A stretch of 64,000 bases of DNA from Candidatus Bathyarchaeota archaeon. GTDB lineage: Archaea > Thermoproteota > Bathyarchaeia > Bathyarchaeales > Bathycorpusculaceae. A program made the translations under genes and the position numbers. How positions within the stretch are numbered: position 1 is the first letter of the stretch; the number at the start of each line of letters is the position of its first letter. Where the stretch lies: positions 1 through 64,000 of the forward strand of contig CAIUPH010000092.1 of assembly GCA_903901015.1 (NCBI GenBank). Direction: 5' to 3'. Under the pieces are notes generated by a model. It was given only the letters and a program-made list of their open reading frames with translations. It searched no databases and had not been told where the DNA came from. Shown in pieces: positions 43,713 through 52,617 of this stretch.

Positions 43713-44515
43713 GCAGCATAACTAAGGTGGTCCAGAAAGCGAAGGCAAAGGGAAACGGGGCGTTAATCGGTTACATTATGGCTGGAGACCCAACCCCAGA
43801 GCTAACGCCAAAGATTGCCGATGCACTTATCAAGGGAGGCGTAGACATCCTTGAGCTGGGGCTGCCGTTCTCCGACCCAATCGCCGACGGACCAACGATC
43901 CAAGCTGCAGGCTTGCGTGCTTTAAACGCTGGAACAACGCCCTTGAAGGTGCTGGAAGTCGCCAAGCAAATCAAACAGCAACATGACGTGCCAATCGTGA
44001 TAATGACTTACTACAATCCTGTGTTCAGACTCGGCGTCGACAAGTTTCTGGGACTAGCTAAAGAACACATGGTTGATGGCTTCATCGTTCCTGACTTGCC
44101 CGTGGAAGAAGCCACCGAATACAAAGCAGCCGCAAAAAAGCATGATTTAGACACCATTTTCCTCGCCGCACCATCCACCACAAACCAACGATTAACCAAA
44201 ATCGTCGATGCCTCCTCAGGCTTCCTCTACCTGGTTTCGCGCTACGGAGTCACAGGCGCCAAAACAACAGTCGAAGACTCAACCGTGCAACTAATCAAAC
44301 GCATTCAGCCGTTCACCGCTGAAAAAATCCCGCTGGCAGTTGGGTTTGGCATTTCAACGCCTAAACATGTCGAACAAATCATCGCCGCAGGAGCAGACGC
44401 AGCCATCGTGGGAAGCGCATTCATCAACATCATACAAAACAACAGCCCAACCATGAATAAAGAACTTCAAGCAACCGCAAAAGCCCTCAAAGCGGCAACA
44501 AAAACCGCAAAATAA
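43709..44515 (+). CDS. trpA: Tryptophan synthase alpha chain
   Basis: The 268-residue TIM barrel has the catalytic glutamate in [15 protein letters not shown] and the loop Y-Y-N-P-V. It splits indole-3-glycerol phosphate and passes indole to TrpB. Last gene of the operon; the promoter of SRP RNA begins about 30 bp later. Confidence 0.97.
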   Translation: MSSITKVVQKAKAKGNGALIGYIMAGDPTPELTPKIADALIKGGVDILELGLPFSDPIADGPTIQAAGLRALNAGTTPLKVLEVAKQIKQQHDVPIVIMTYYNPVFRLGVDKFLGLAKEHMVDGFIVPDLPVEEATEYKAAAKKHDLDTIFLAAPSTTNQRLTKIVDASSGFLYLVSRYGVTGAKTTVEDSTVQLIKRIQPFTAEKIPLAVGFGISTPKHVEQIIAAGADAAIVGSAFINIIQNNSPTMNKELQATAKALKAATKTAK

Positions 44516-44546
44516 ACCTGAAACTGCCCAGCAGACATTGGCAAAG

Positions 44547-44554
44547 TTTTATAG
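44547..44554 (+). promoter_or_regulatory. TATA box of SRP RNA
   Basis: TTTTATAG lies about 25 bp before the predicted 5' end of the RNA, the standard archaeal distance. Confidence 0.6.
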
Positions 44555-44574
44555 TTCGATTAATTCATCTATGT

Positions 44575-44897
44575 GCGGCGGTGGATCTTAGGCGGTGGGT
44601 TAGGGGTCCATTGTACCGTAAATCCCCTATATGACGGGCTAACATCTGCGGATGAGGCGTCAAAGGCCGCTTGAACTTCCATTTCCGAACCTGTGACTAT
44701 CCGTCCTTTGGGGCTGGCGGTCAACGGGTGGCTTCCGTAGGGAAGTTGCTTCGTTGTCTACCAGGCGAACCTGGCTAGGCTCGGGAGAGAGCAACCTAAG
44801 TTTGGACGTTATGCGCTCAAGGGGGTGCGGGTAAGAGAGTAGGGTTTGGAGTGTTCAGGCGGAGTCTGGGCGTCAAACTGCAGTGGTCCACCGCTAC
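44575..44897 (+). ncRNA. Signal recognition particle 7S RNA
   Basis: The ends pair (GCGGTGGA 44578-44585 with TCCACCGC 44887-44894). The 5' Alu-like domain around 44598-44643 has the two loop-forming hairpins (GTTAGGGG ... CCCCTATATGACGGGCTAAC). Helix 8 is canonical at 44777-44793: AGG-CTC-GGGA-GAG-AGCA, i.e. the asymmetric AGG/AGCA SRP54-binding loop capped by a GNRA tetraloop. The length of about 320 nt fits archaeal SRP RNA. A T-run at 44904-44908 ends transcription. Exact ends are estimates. Confidence 0.88.
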
Positions 44898-45302
44898 TTC
44901 AACTTTTTAGGCAGTTTGTTTGGTTGTGCTCTGTAGATAAGGGAGGGGATAGGTGGGTAGTGGAGCGGTGTTTTAGATGTGTTGATTTTTAGAGGGCGAT
45001 ATAAGCTGTGCTAGTGTCCACCTGCATTGTGCTGTTCATTGATTTTTGTGGAAAAAAAGTGGACTATACATGGATTCACAAGGATACCGTGGGCGGTTCA
45101 ACATGGACCCATGCAGTGCATGTGATAGAAAATGATTATCTCACATTGAAACAGATGCAGAGAAATGAGCTGAATCCAAAACAGGGTTTCATTCTCAAAC
45201 GGACGTGTGGTACCCTATAAACTGTTTTAGCCACATAAAGAGAAAAAAACTGGCAGATTAAAAAATATAGAAGTAAGCGGTTTCTCCGCCAATTTTCAGT
45301 TT
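44898..45302. other. 405-bp stretch without a convincing gene
   Basis: It starts with the SRP RNA T-tract. A plus frame from GTG 45008 to 45220 encodes 70 residues with no motif or good ribosome binding site and an ordinary noncoding look. The end (45230-45302) is AT-rich and holds the tail of the MFS gene's transcript. Confidence 0.5.
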
Positions 45303-46769
45303 TTAATCAACCTTTTTTGGCTTATCTTTGAACGTGTAGTTTTTGATTGTCAAGCTCAGCACGATGATGGTCATTGTCAACGCTATCCCTATAGTGAATA
45401 TGACGTTGAACGCTGTAGAGTTCGCCAAGACTGCAACGGGTTGATGGGTCACGGGGTTTAACAGTGTGTCGCTATAGCTGGACATTATGGTTGTTGCCAG
45501 CACTGGCCCGATTGCACCGCCAAGGTTACGCAGCATCGTGTTCATGCCTAATCCGACTGCGGTGCTTTCTCTTGGCACAGAAACCGAAATCATATTAACA
45601 ATGGGGATAATCATTGAGACGACGCCGACGAGTGAAACCGCAACATCCAATGTCAAGTCGAATGTGGTGCCTCTGTTGAATATGAACAGCGATAAACCCA
45701 CGATGCTAATCAATGCGCCCAATATGAGTATGGGTTTTGGCCCGATTTTTGTCACAAGCCTGCCCATGATTGGACCCACGATGAGCATGACAAGCGTTGC
45801 CGGCGCCAAAGTTAAGCCTGTGTGTATAGTGTCTAAGCCCAATCCGTAGGGTGCAGGTTGCTGTGCGTAGTAAACGACTGCGAAGAACAGCAGGAACATG
45901 GCGAGGCTGGAGATTATGCCAACGAGGTTCGCGACTAAGACGTTTCTGATTTCCAAGAGTTTAAGCTGTATTAGCGGGTTGACGCGTTTTTTCTCGAACA
46001 AGAAGAACCCTATGGTTAAGACAAGGCCAGGTATGAGGAAGGCTATGGTTTCAAGTGATAACCATCCGAGGTTTGGCGCTTCTGTGAGGTACAACAGGAT
46101 GAGTATGATGCCTGACATCAGCATGGTTGCACCGGTATAGTCAACTTTGTTTTTTGCGCCGGGTACATCTTTCTTGAGCATTATCGCCGCAATAAAGAAC
46201 AGGATGATGCTGAGTATGAAGGCGCTGTGGAAAGCCCATTGCCAACTGAGGTCTTCAACGATGTATGCGCCCAAAACCAATCCGGCGGCGGCGCCAATAG
46301 CGAAGGTTCCGCTGATTATGCCCTGTGCTGTGGCAACTTTTTCTCTTGGGAAAATGTCGGTTACTATGGCTAAACCCAAGGGAACGATGGCGAAACCGAT
46401 GCCCTGGATGGCTCTTGAAGCAATCAGCAAGTAAATGTTGGTGGCAAAACCCGCTAAACCAACACCTGCAATGTAGAAGAGCAATACGCTGAGGAAGATT
46501 TTCTTTTTGCCGTAGATGTCGCCGAGTTTTCCGAATACTGGGGCAACGGCGGCTCCAACGATTAGGAAAGAAGAGGTTATCCATGACGCGAGAGTTTTTG
46601 ATGCTCCCAGGTCAGCTTGTATGGCTGGTATGCCCGGGATGACCATGGTTTCGACGTAGTTGAGCAGTAGTGAGACTGCGGTTACGGTTAAGAGGACTTT
46701 GAGGGCGTAATTCGAGGAGCCTAAGGTACCCTTTGAGTCCTTGATGTTTGGGGTGCTGTTTGATTTCAT
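45303..46769 (-). CDS. MFS drug exporter, DHA2 (EmrB/QacA) type with 14 helices
   Basis: The 488-residue protein has about 14 membrane helices. Motif A-like G-K-L-G-D-I-Y-G-K-K-K follows helix 2, and helix 5 contains the antiporter motif (A-A-A-G-L-V-L-G-A). DHA2 members expel drugs or other amphipathic compounds with protons. It is divergent from a TetR regulator across 113 bp, the standard arrangement of a regulated exporter. Confidence 0.88.
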   Translation of the reverse strand: MKSNSTPNIKDSKGTLGSSNYALKVLLTVTAVSLLLNYVETMVIPGIPAIQADLGASKTLASWITSSFLIVGAAVAPVFGKLGDIYGKKKIFLSVLLFYIAGVGLAGFATNIYLLIASRAIQGIGFAIVPLGLAIVTDIFPREKVATAQGIISGTFAIGAAAGLVLGAYIVEDLSWQWAFHSAFILSIILFFIAAIMLKKDVPGAKNKVDYTGATMLMSGIILILLYLTEAPNLGWLSLETIAFLIPGLVLTIGFFLFEKKRVNPLIQLKLLEIRNVLVANLVGIISSLAMFLLFFAVVYYAQQPAPYGLGLDTIHTGLTLAPATLVMLIVGPIMGRLVTKIGPKPILILGALISIVGLSLFIFNRGTTFDLTLDVAVSLVGVVSMIIPIVNMISVSVPRESTAVGLGMNTMLRNLGGAIGPVLATTIMSSYSDTLLNPVTHQPVAVLANSTAFNVIFTIGIALTMTIIVLSLTIKNYTFKDKPKKVD

Positions 46770-46882
46770 GGTTATTCGCTTCTTAGTCTAAAATAGCGGC
46801 TAACAGTCGGTTAATATACTTATCGTCGCTAATAGCAACAGTTTTAAAGCAAAACAACCAATATCCTACTCACGGTCAAACA

Positions 46883-47476
46883 ATGCCAAAAGTAATCCCC
46901 GAATACAAAGAAGCAGCAAAAACCAAAATCATCCAAGCCGCAAGAAAAGTCTTTGCCGAAAAAGGCTACCACGACACCACCATGGACGACATCGCCAAAG
47001 AAATAGGCGTAAGCAAAGGCGCCCTCTACTCATACTTCAAAAGCAAAGAAGACCTCCTAAAAGAACTCTCACTGCAAAACCACCAAACCCTCCGAGACAT
47101 AATAAACACGGCCTGCAAAAGCCACGACTTAACCCCTGCACTCGAAGAAGTCTACGTCCAGATGACAGAAAAATACGGGGGCAACATGCACACCAACTTT
47201 GAAATCATCGCGTTAGCCGCTCATGAACCAACAACCAAAAAAATCATCATGGAAGATTTCCAAAGAGACATAGACACGGTCCAATCGTTTCTGGAAGACA
47301 AAATGAAACAGGGCACCATGAGAACCGACGTTAACGCTCGCGCCCTCGCCGAACTGTTCACTTCACTCTACATGGGAACCATGGCGAAACTCATCTTGGG
47401 CTTTAACAGCAAAGAAATCCATGACAACTGGATGGAATCCATGCTGTTGATTTTGGGGAAAAACAAAACAAAATAG
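46883..47476 (+). CDS. TetR-family transcriptional regulator
   Basis: The 197-residue protein has the TetR HTH (T-T-M-D-D-I-A-K-E-I-G-V-S-K-G-A-L-Y-S-Y-F, about 35-55) and a helical C-terminal ligand domain. It is divergent from the MFS exporter and probably represses it and itself. Two 9-bp palindromes, TAGCGGCTA and GCTAATAGC, lie about 35 bp apart in the gap and are possible operator parts. Confidence 0.88.
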   Translation: MPKVIPEYKEAAKTKIIQAARKVFAEKGYHDTTMDDIAKEIGVSKGALYSYFKSKEDLLKELSLQNHQTLRDIINTACKSHDLTPALEEVYVQMTEKYGGNMHTNFEIIALAAHEPTTKKIIMEDFQRDIDTVQSFLEDKMKQGTMRTDVNARALAELFTSLYMGTMAKLILGFNSKEIHDNWMESMLLILGKNKTK

Positions 47477-47545
47477 CTGTTAAATCACTTTAGGAATTGA
47501 TTTATAAAACCTTAAATTCTCAGCTTACCACATGCATACTAACTG

Positions 47546-47917
47546 GTGAAAAAAATGGGTTACTGCTCAAACTGTGGCACAAAAATAGACGATGAAGCCT
47601 ATTTCTGTTTTAAATGTGGAACAAAAACTCAAGCAGGCAAAACTGCAAAAGCAACGTATCCATCTGACGAGTTACGGGATGCTTTCTACCAGGTCGGAAT
47701 GGAACTCGAAAAAGCCTTCACCATAGCGGCAAAAGAAACCCAATCTGCATTTAAGAAAGTCAGCGAAGAAATGCAGCAAAAAAAATCCACCCCATCTAAC
47801 GCTCAAGGACCCGTGGTTTGTTCAAGCTGCGGAGCCAAGAATGTTTCCGGTGCAGTTTTCTGCAACAATTGCGGCACAAAAGTAGCATCTGCTGAAGGGT
47901 CTTCTGGAAAAGAATGA
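47546..47917 (+). CDS. Double zinc-ribbon protein
   Basis: The 123-residue protein has two CxxC-CxxC zinc ribbons, at the N-terminus (YCSNCGTK ... FCFKCGTK) and C-terminus (VCSSCGAK ... FCNNCGTK), joined by a helical linker of about 60 residues. Start is GTG 47546 or ATG 47555. Such proteins are common in archaea and of unknown role. The stop overlaps the flavodoxin start by 4 bp, so the two are co-translated. Confidence 0.8.
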   Translation: MKKMGYCSNCGTKIDDEAYFCFKCGTKTQAGKTAKATYPSDELRDAFYQVGMELEKAFTIAAKETQSAFKKVSEEMQQKKSTPSNAQGPVVCSSCGAKNVSGAVFCNNCGTKVASAEGSSGKE

Positions 47918-48387
47918 GCGCAAGCAAAACGCTTATCGCTTACGTAAGCAAACAGGGAGCCACCGAGGAATCGGCGAGGAAAATATCAGAAACTCTGCGC
48001 TCCAAATTCAGGTTAGAGGTTGATTTAGTTGACCTCAAAGAACAGAAACCGCTTGACTTGGTACAGTACCAGAACATAATTGTCGGCGGCGGCGTTCGAG
48101 GCGGCAGAGTGTACGGCAAAACACTAAAGTTTCTTGAGAACGATTTAAGCGGCAAAAAAGTGGCCTTTTACGTTTCCTCAACATGGGCGGGTACACCGGG
48201 AAGCTACGAAAACGCAAAAAGCAGATTTGTCGAAAAAACCTTAGCCAAATACCCCAAGGTTAACGTCGTAAGTGCAGAAGCCTTCGGCGGACGCATAAGA
48301 TATTTTGGGAAAACCATGGTGGATAACACGGATTTAGCTAAGGTTGAGGTTTGGGCAGAAGAGCTTGGAAAAAAATTCACCCAATAA
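47914..48387 (+). CDS. Flavodoxin-like protein, HemG type
   Basis: The 157-residue protein has the flavodoxin FMN loop at the start (A-Y-V-S-K-Q-G-A-T-E-E-S-A) and the V-G-G-G-V-R-G-G-R-V-Y-G region of the HemG/protoporphyrinogen-oxidase-like branch. It should bind FMN and act in electron transfer. No heme genes are adjacent. It is coupled to the zinc-ribbon gene and is overlapped by the frame of the next small gene. Confidence 0.75.
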   Translation: MSASKTLIAYVSKQGATEESARKISETLRSKFRLEVDLVDLKEQKPLDLVQYQNIIVGGGVRGGRVYGKTLKFLENDLSGKKVAFYVSSTWAGTPGSYENAKSRFVEKTLAKYPKVNVVSAEAFGGRIRYFGKTMVDNTDLAKVEVWAEELGKKFTQ

Positions 48388-48412
48388 ATCAGGCATCAGT
48401 AAGGCGGGTGCT

Positions 48413-48589
48413 TTGCTTTGTCCTGTCTGCTGCGTTGAATACGTTGAAGTCGAGTTCGACATGGAAGTTGAAGGGGTTATACTGCACAATGTAAAAGCCC
48501 TCAAGTGTCCAGACTGCGAAGAAGAATTGTTTACGCCCCAACAACATGAAGCAATCAAGAAAAAAATCGAAGATTCAACGGGGCACTAA
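48413..48589 (+). CDS. YgiT-type zinc-finger protein
   Basis: The frame is open from 48344, but the domain starts with L-L-C-P-V-C, so TTG 48413 just after the flavodoxin stop is likely. It has two CPxC knuckles (CPVC and CPDC) about 30 residues apart with the V-L-K-C-P-x-C-E-E and T-P-Q-Q-H-E-A pattern of MqsA/YgiT N-terminal domains. No HTH follows and no MqsR toxin is adjacent, so it is a stand-alone zinc finger. Confidence 0.65.
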   Translation: MLCPVCCVEYVEVEFDMEVEGVILHNVKALKCPDCEEELFTPQQHEAIKKKIEDSTGH

Positions 48590-48740
48590 CAGTTTTTGGT
48601 TTTAGGCTTGGTTTTGGGAGCCTGTTTTTGTTAAAGCAACGTTTGATTTTGGGTGTTGCCTTTGTTTTTGTTGGTCGATAGGCTTTTATATTTGGCTATT
48701 GTGTCTATGGTTTGCAACAAACGGGATTTGACATCAAAGC

Positions 48741-49049
48741 ATGGTCAGAAAAGCACGAATCAGGCTCACAAGTACAGATTACAGTAAATTAGAAGAGGTA
48801 TGCGGAGAACTGAAAAGCATAGCCTCAAAAACAGGCGTGAAAATGAACGGTCCAGTACCGCTTCCGACAAAACGCCTGCGCGTTCCAGTTCTTAAAGGTC
48901 CATCAGGCGAAGGCACTGCAACATGGGACCGATGGGAAATGCGCATTCACAAACGATTAATCGACATCGACTCTGAAGAACGCGTCATGCGAAGGATCAT
49001 GCGCATACGAGTTCCAGAAGAAGTCCACGTCACAATCGAGCTTATCTAA
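48741..49049 (+). CDS. rpsJ: 30S ribosomal protein S10 (uS10)
   Basis: The 102-residue protein matches archaeal/eukaryotic S10/S20e: [16 protein letters not shown] and the C-terminal V-T-I-E-L-I. A TATA box (CTTTTATATT, 48683-48692) lies upstream. It is monocistronic here; in many archaea it follows the EF-1 alpha gene, which is not in this window. Confidence 0.95.
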   Translation: MVRKARIRLTSTDYSKLEEVCGELKSIASKTGVKMNGPVPLPTKRLRVPVLKGPSGEGTATWDRWEMRIHKRLIDIDSEERVMRRIMRIRVPEEVHVTIELI

Positions 49050-49182
49050 ACTTTTTCTTTAAATCTTTTAATTTTCAACTCTCTTTAGCTGTTTCTCTGA
49101 AGCTATATTTCCTTAAAACCGTCGATTAAGCATTATGCCGATGCTTCATTAAGCAATCAACCTTACTTTCATAACCACTTTT

Positions 49183-50019
49183 TTAGCTGAAGAGTAGATA
49201 AGTAACTACCGCTAAAGCTGCAGCGGGCACAAATGCAGCTGCCCAAACCTTCTTGTTTACATTGAATATTTTGAGGCCATCCAAAACGCCGATTGGTATT
49301 AAGTTGAAGACGCCCATGAATGCATTGATGTATGCGGCGAAGAGCAGCATCAAAGCCCAATCTAAGGGTATGGGCAGCATGAAAGCTAAACCGAGAAAAA
49401 TGGCTGAAAACGCCATGTTAGTTAGAGGCCCAGCTATGGATATTGTTACGATGTCCTCTTTTTTCTGCAGGGTGCCGCCAATCATCATTGCGCCTGGAGC
49501 AATCATGCGGAAGGGCAAAAATATCGAGGCAAAAGTTAGAAGTGCACCAAATGTTGTTAAGCGAAATTCAGCCCACAAACCTTTCCGTTGAGCAGTGATT
49601 TTATGGGCTATTTCATGAGTTAAAAACGAGAGTATCATAATGACTCCGAAAACAGCCATAATTGCCCAAGTCCACTCGAAACTAAACCCAAAATAGTCAG
49701 GAAGCAACATTGCGAATATTCCGATTGAGAAACCGATGCCGAGTACAAGCGCCGCCGCAACGCCGATGTGCTTGAGTTCTTTGGGGCTTGTGGAAATATG
49801 GTTTTTACGTTTGAATTGTTCTTGACCGAAAACGTAACTGTAGTTGTATGAGCCGTATCCTTGTGTCTGCATGACTTGTTCCTGCCGCTGTGCCCGTGCT
49901 TGGTCGATTTTTGGGCATGCGTGGTTTTCAGGTAGACGGTGTGCGCCGCAGAATTGTCCTCCGCAGTGTGGACAACGGAACGGGAGAAGAGTTTCTTGCT
50001 GGCATGCTTCACATTTCAT
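49183..50019 (-). CDS. AN1 zinc finger fused to an M50 intramembrane metalloprotease
   Basis: Residues 1-40 form an AN1-type finger (C3, C6, C16, C19, C24, H27, H33, C35). After a linker come about six membrane helices of a site-2-protease/M50 peptidase. The zinc motif HEIAH is at 135-139 and the third ligand region N-L-I-P-I-G-V-L-D-G at about 240-249 (usual NxxPxxxxDG). M50 proteases cut transmembrane helices. AN1 fingers bind ubiquitin-like or other proteins, so the finger may bring substrates or regulators to the protease. It is divergent from VapBC 2. Confidence 0.85.
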   Translation of the reverse strand: MKCEACQQETLLPFRCPHCGGQFCGAHRLPENHACPKIDQARAQRQEQVMQTQGYGSYNYSYVFGQEQFKRKNHISTSPKELKHIGVAAALVLGIGFSIGIFAMLLPDYFGFSFEWTWAIMAVFGVIMILSFLTHEIAHKITAQRKGLWAEFRLTTFGALLTFASIFLPFRMIAPGAMMIGGTLQKKEDIVTISIAGPLTNMAFSAIFLGLAFMLPIPLDWALMLLFAAYINAFMGVFNLIPIGVLDGLKIFNVNKKVWAAAFVPAAALAVVTYLLFS

Positions 50020-50136
50020 GTTTGTTTGGCGCCTTTCTCACTAAAATGTCAGGGGTATCTTATATTTTTACGCCAAAATATCCACAAAAATTCCCTTACA
50101 GTTTTATAGGAACGTTCACGGTAATCTTATATCTCT

Positions 50137-50162
50137 GTATACAACATATTTTATTTGTATAC
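50137..50162 (+). promoter_or_regulatory. Candidate operator of VapBC 2
   Basis: Two palindromic GTATAC hexamers (each in TGTATAC) at 50137-50142 and 50157-50162 are exactly 20 bp apart, two helix turns, and the second ends 18 bp before the antitoxin GTG. This suits binding by a dimer of dimers. Confidence 0.4.
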
Positions 50163-50180
50163 CCATATGAGGCAAGAACG

Positions 50181-50402
50181 GTGACGACTGAAGTCTTATC
50201 GATAAGAGTCAAAAAAAACCTCAAACACGAAGCAGAAAAATTAGGCGTTGACATAAAAGCGGAAGTGGAAAACCTCCTCGGACAACTTGTCGCCGAAAAA
50301 AAGGCAAAAGCACAGCAGATAGCCAAAGACCTTCGCGAAGCAATGGACGTAACACCCGAAGAGTGGGCAGTAGATGTCAGAGCGACAAGGGACGAAATGT
50401 AA
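50181..50402 (+). CDS. VapB-like antitoxin 2
   Basis: GTG 50181 (MTTEVLSIRVKKNLKHEAEKLG) is preferred because GAGG precedes it and upstream translation makes no sense. The 73-residue protein has an RHH-like N-terminus followed by a long charged helix. The C-terminal W-A-V-D-V-R-A-T-R-D-E-M is typical of toxin-binding tails. It overlaps the toxin gene by 29 bp. Confidence 0.72.
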   Translation: MTTEVLSIRVKKNLKHEAEKLGVDIKAEVENLLGQLVAEKKAKAQQIAKDLREAMDVTPEEWAVDVRATRDEM

Positions 50403-50790
50403 GTATCTAATCGACGCGTCCGCGCTATATCCAATTCTACTTTCAGGTATCCCCCTTAACGCCGAGGAGTGCGCAATAAGCTCTCTAACAGAATATGAGA
50501 TTGGAAACGTGCTATGGAAAGAGAGTAAACAAGGCAGGATGAAAAACCCACATTTGGCGGCGACAACTTTCTCAAAAGCGATGCAGCCTTTAACAAAACT
50601 TGAATTCGACTTGATAGATAACGTTCTTGCTCTCGCAATAGATAGAAACCTTACTTTCTACGATGCGTCCTACGCGTACATAGCTGAAAAGGAAAACCTC
50701 AGATTAGTCACGCCAGACGCAGATTTGCTAAAAAAGTGCAAGGTCACAATTTCAATAAAAGAAATGCAACAGATCAAAACCGACGTTTAA
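50374..50790 (+). CDS. VapC toxin 2, PIN-domain ribonuclease
   Basis: The 138-residue PIN protein has D in YLIDASALYP, E in LTEYEIGNVLW, D in TFYDASYAYIA and D in LVTPDADLLKK, the four acidic positions. It is co-transcribed with the antitoxin at 50181. The third PIN/antitoxin pair of the window is at 60536. Confidence 0.83.
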   Translation: MSERQGTKCKYLIDASALYPILLSGIPLNAEECAISSLTEYEIGNVLWKESKQGRMKNPHLAATTFSKAMQPLTKLEFDLIDNVLALAIDRNLTFYDASYAYIAEKENLRLVTPDADLLKKCKVTISIKEMQQIKTDV

Positions 50791-50869
50791 TGTTTCACTC
50801 GGCATATTTGAATCTTAATAGAGATTCTAGCTCCAAACCCAAACTGACAAAGCAACTAACAGAGCAAAT

Positions 50870-52306
50870 TCATGCGAATGTTCTATTACTTGTGCTTTTC
50901 TCGCTAAGTGCGGTCTCAGTTAATATTGTATGCTTCATCGCTGGCTTTCGATGCCTTCTATAAAGAAGTAAAGAAATTACCGCAATTACAATCAAGAATG
51001 TAACTGCCAAGACAATAGACGAATTTTCTATTAGCATACTTTCACGGTTGGGTTCAAGTGTCGATGAAGGAATTTGTATAGCATAAACTTGTTCGTTTGA
51101 AGTGCCGTACAAAACACTATTAAAGACAACTGGCGCTCCAAAACTAGAATCAGTTGAATAATTCCAAACGTTCTCACCGTTATTCGCATTTAATGCATAA
51201 ATCCCTGTATCTGACCCTAAATAAACAACGCTATTGACAACTGTAGGTGCAGAAATGCCCTGATAAAGGCTGGACTCAAAAGTCCTGATCCAAATCTTAT
51301 TGCCACTTACAGCATTAAGCGCATAAAGCTTATTCAACCCATTTCTTGCGTACAAGACACCGTTTGATATTGCGAAATACGGTTGCTGGGCGGTGTCCCC
51401 ACCATCGTAGATGGAATAGTTCCAAATCTTAGTACCTTGCGTTGCATCAAGTGCATAAATGTTAGCTTCAGACGTAATTCCGTAAACTATCTTATTAGCA
51501 ACAGCTGGTGCAGGGTGGAAATCTCCAGCAGGGTAACTCCAGATTTTTTGGCCTGTAAACATATTTAGGGCATACATGTTTTCATCGAATGAACCAACGT
51601 ACACCAATCCATTAGTTACGGCAGGAGTAGAGAAGCTCCTGCTATTCACAATATTGGTGAAGTTCCAGATGCTTTGTCCACTGGTCGCATTGAGGGCTAG
51701 TAATGTGCCTTCACTTCCTTCTCCGCTACCAATAAAAAGGATATTTTGAACCACTGTTGGATAGGAAACAAACGTTCCAGCAGAAAAGTTCCAAAGTAAG
51801 TAACCATCCGATGCTCTTAAAGCACAGGTATAGTGCTCTGTTGCAAAATAAACTGTTCCATTGACTACGGCAGGTGGAGTTACAGTATGACATGTATTAT
51901 CTCTGTAATCCCAAATTACCGCTCCATTGGTAGCATTAAGAGCGTAAACATCAATCCAAAATCCCAAATCATATTGCCAATAATCGGCTCTGGAATTTGC
52001 CCCTACATATACAATCCCATCAACCACAGATGGTTCTGTTAGAACCCTTTGTTTACTAGGAATTATCGTTTGAGGCCACTGGGATGGCAAAGATATTGAT
52101 GGAAAAGTAATATTTGTTTTCCAAAGCTGTGTTGGAGTAAGTAGTGAATTAGCTGTGGAATTCTCAGTTCCTATGCCGCTATGAGCTGGGTCTGAACGGA
52201 ACATTGACCAGCCGCCAGAGGATGTAGCTTTGACGGTCGCAGACATCGAAGATGTTAAGAATGCAAAAACAAGAACCAGAGCCAAAAGTTTACTCAAGTT
52301 ACTCAT
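50870..52306 (-). CDS. Surface-anchored PQQ-like beta-propeller protein
   Basis: The 478-residue protein has a signal peptide (about 1-28), a Trp/Gly-rich mature start (SGGWSMFRSDPAHSGIG), and about seven PQQ-type blades with repeated V-V-N-G-x-V-Y and A-L-N-A-x-x-G-x-x-I-W patterns. A C-terminal membrane helix (about 432-452) and an R-R-H-R-K tail follow. It should be displayed outside the cell. PQQ itself is usually not bound by such archaeal proteins; protein or polymer binding is more likely. Many N-glycosylation sequons are present. Confidence 0.82.
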   Translation of the reverse strand: MSNLSKLLALVLVFAFLTSSMSATVKATSSGGWSMFRSDPAHSGIGTENSTANSLLTPTQLWKTNITFPSISLPSQWPQTIIPSKQRVLTEPSVVDGIVYVGANSRADYWQYDLGFWIDVYALNATNGAVIWDYRDNTCHTVTPPAVVNGTVYFATEHYTCALRASDGYLLWNFSAGTFVSYPTVVQNILFIGSGEGSEGTLLALNATSGQSIWNFTNIVNSRSFSTPAVTNGLVYVGSFDENMYALNMFTGQKIWSYPAGDFHPAPAVANKIVYGITSEANIYALDATQGTKIWNYSIYDGGDTAQQPYFAISNGVLYARNGLNKLYALNAVSGNKIWIRTFESSLYQGISAPTVVNSVVYLGSDTGIYALNANNGENVWNYSTDSSFGAPVVFNSVLYGTSNEQVYAIQIPSSTLEPNRESMLIENSSIVLAVTFLIVIAVISLLLYRRHRKPAMKHTILTETALSEKSTSNRTFA

Positions 52307-52617
52307 ACTTACCTCTCAGAAGCGGCTTCAATAAAAGACTTCTCGTACAATTGTCTTGACTGAAATTAGTCAAGGTTTCTTTACTTATTTAAAACGTTGG
52401 CTCTGCTGTTGCTTTACCATTTTTGGTTTGGAAATAGAGATTATCTGCAGAAACCTTAAGAGGGGTAGGTCGTATTGGCAATTTCAGCAATCATTAGCAT
52501 GCTAAACAAAAATCAGCACTTCACTCTAAAAACAAAATCACCCCAAAAATGCATAAACTCTTTAAAACAAGTAAACAACTATCAACAGAACAAAGGGGAA
52601 AATAGGGAGCTTGTCAC
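52307..52617. other. 311-bp stretch between the propeller gene and mre11
   Basis: Mostly AT-rich leader DNA for two divergent genes. It contains the second copy of the intergenic repeat (52446-52471). A-rich DNA and GGGGAAAATAGGGAG precede the TTG of mre11. No ORF, tRNA or terminator hairpin is apparent. Confidence 0.5.
52446..52471 (+). repeat. Intergenic repeat, copy 2
   Basis: TGCAGAAACC, 3 bp, then AGAGGGGTAGGTC. It shares the 13-bp right half exactly, and the left half with one extra A, with 26962-26986. Confidence 0.5.

Noticed and set aside
44575-44897. RNase P RNA as an alternative for the structured RNA
   Set aside because: The AGG/AGCA loop with a GNRA cap and the two 5' hairpins are specific to SRP RNA. 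The conserved P4 core of RNase P RNA was not found.
45008-45220. 70-residue ORF from GTG
   Set aside because: It has no family motif, no ribosome binding site and no neighbour context. It is probably chance.
46793-46836. Firm TetR operator between the exporter and regulator
   Set aside because: The two 9-bp palindromes are short and unlike each other in orientation, so they are mentioned only with the TetR gene.
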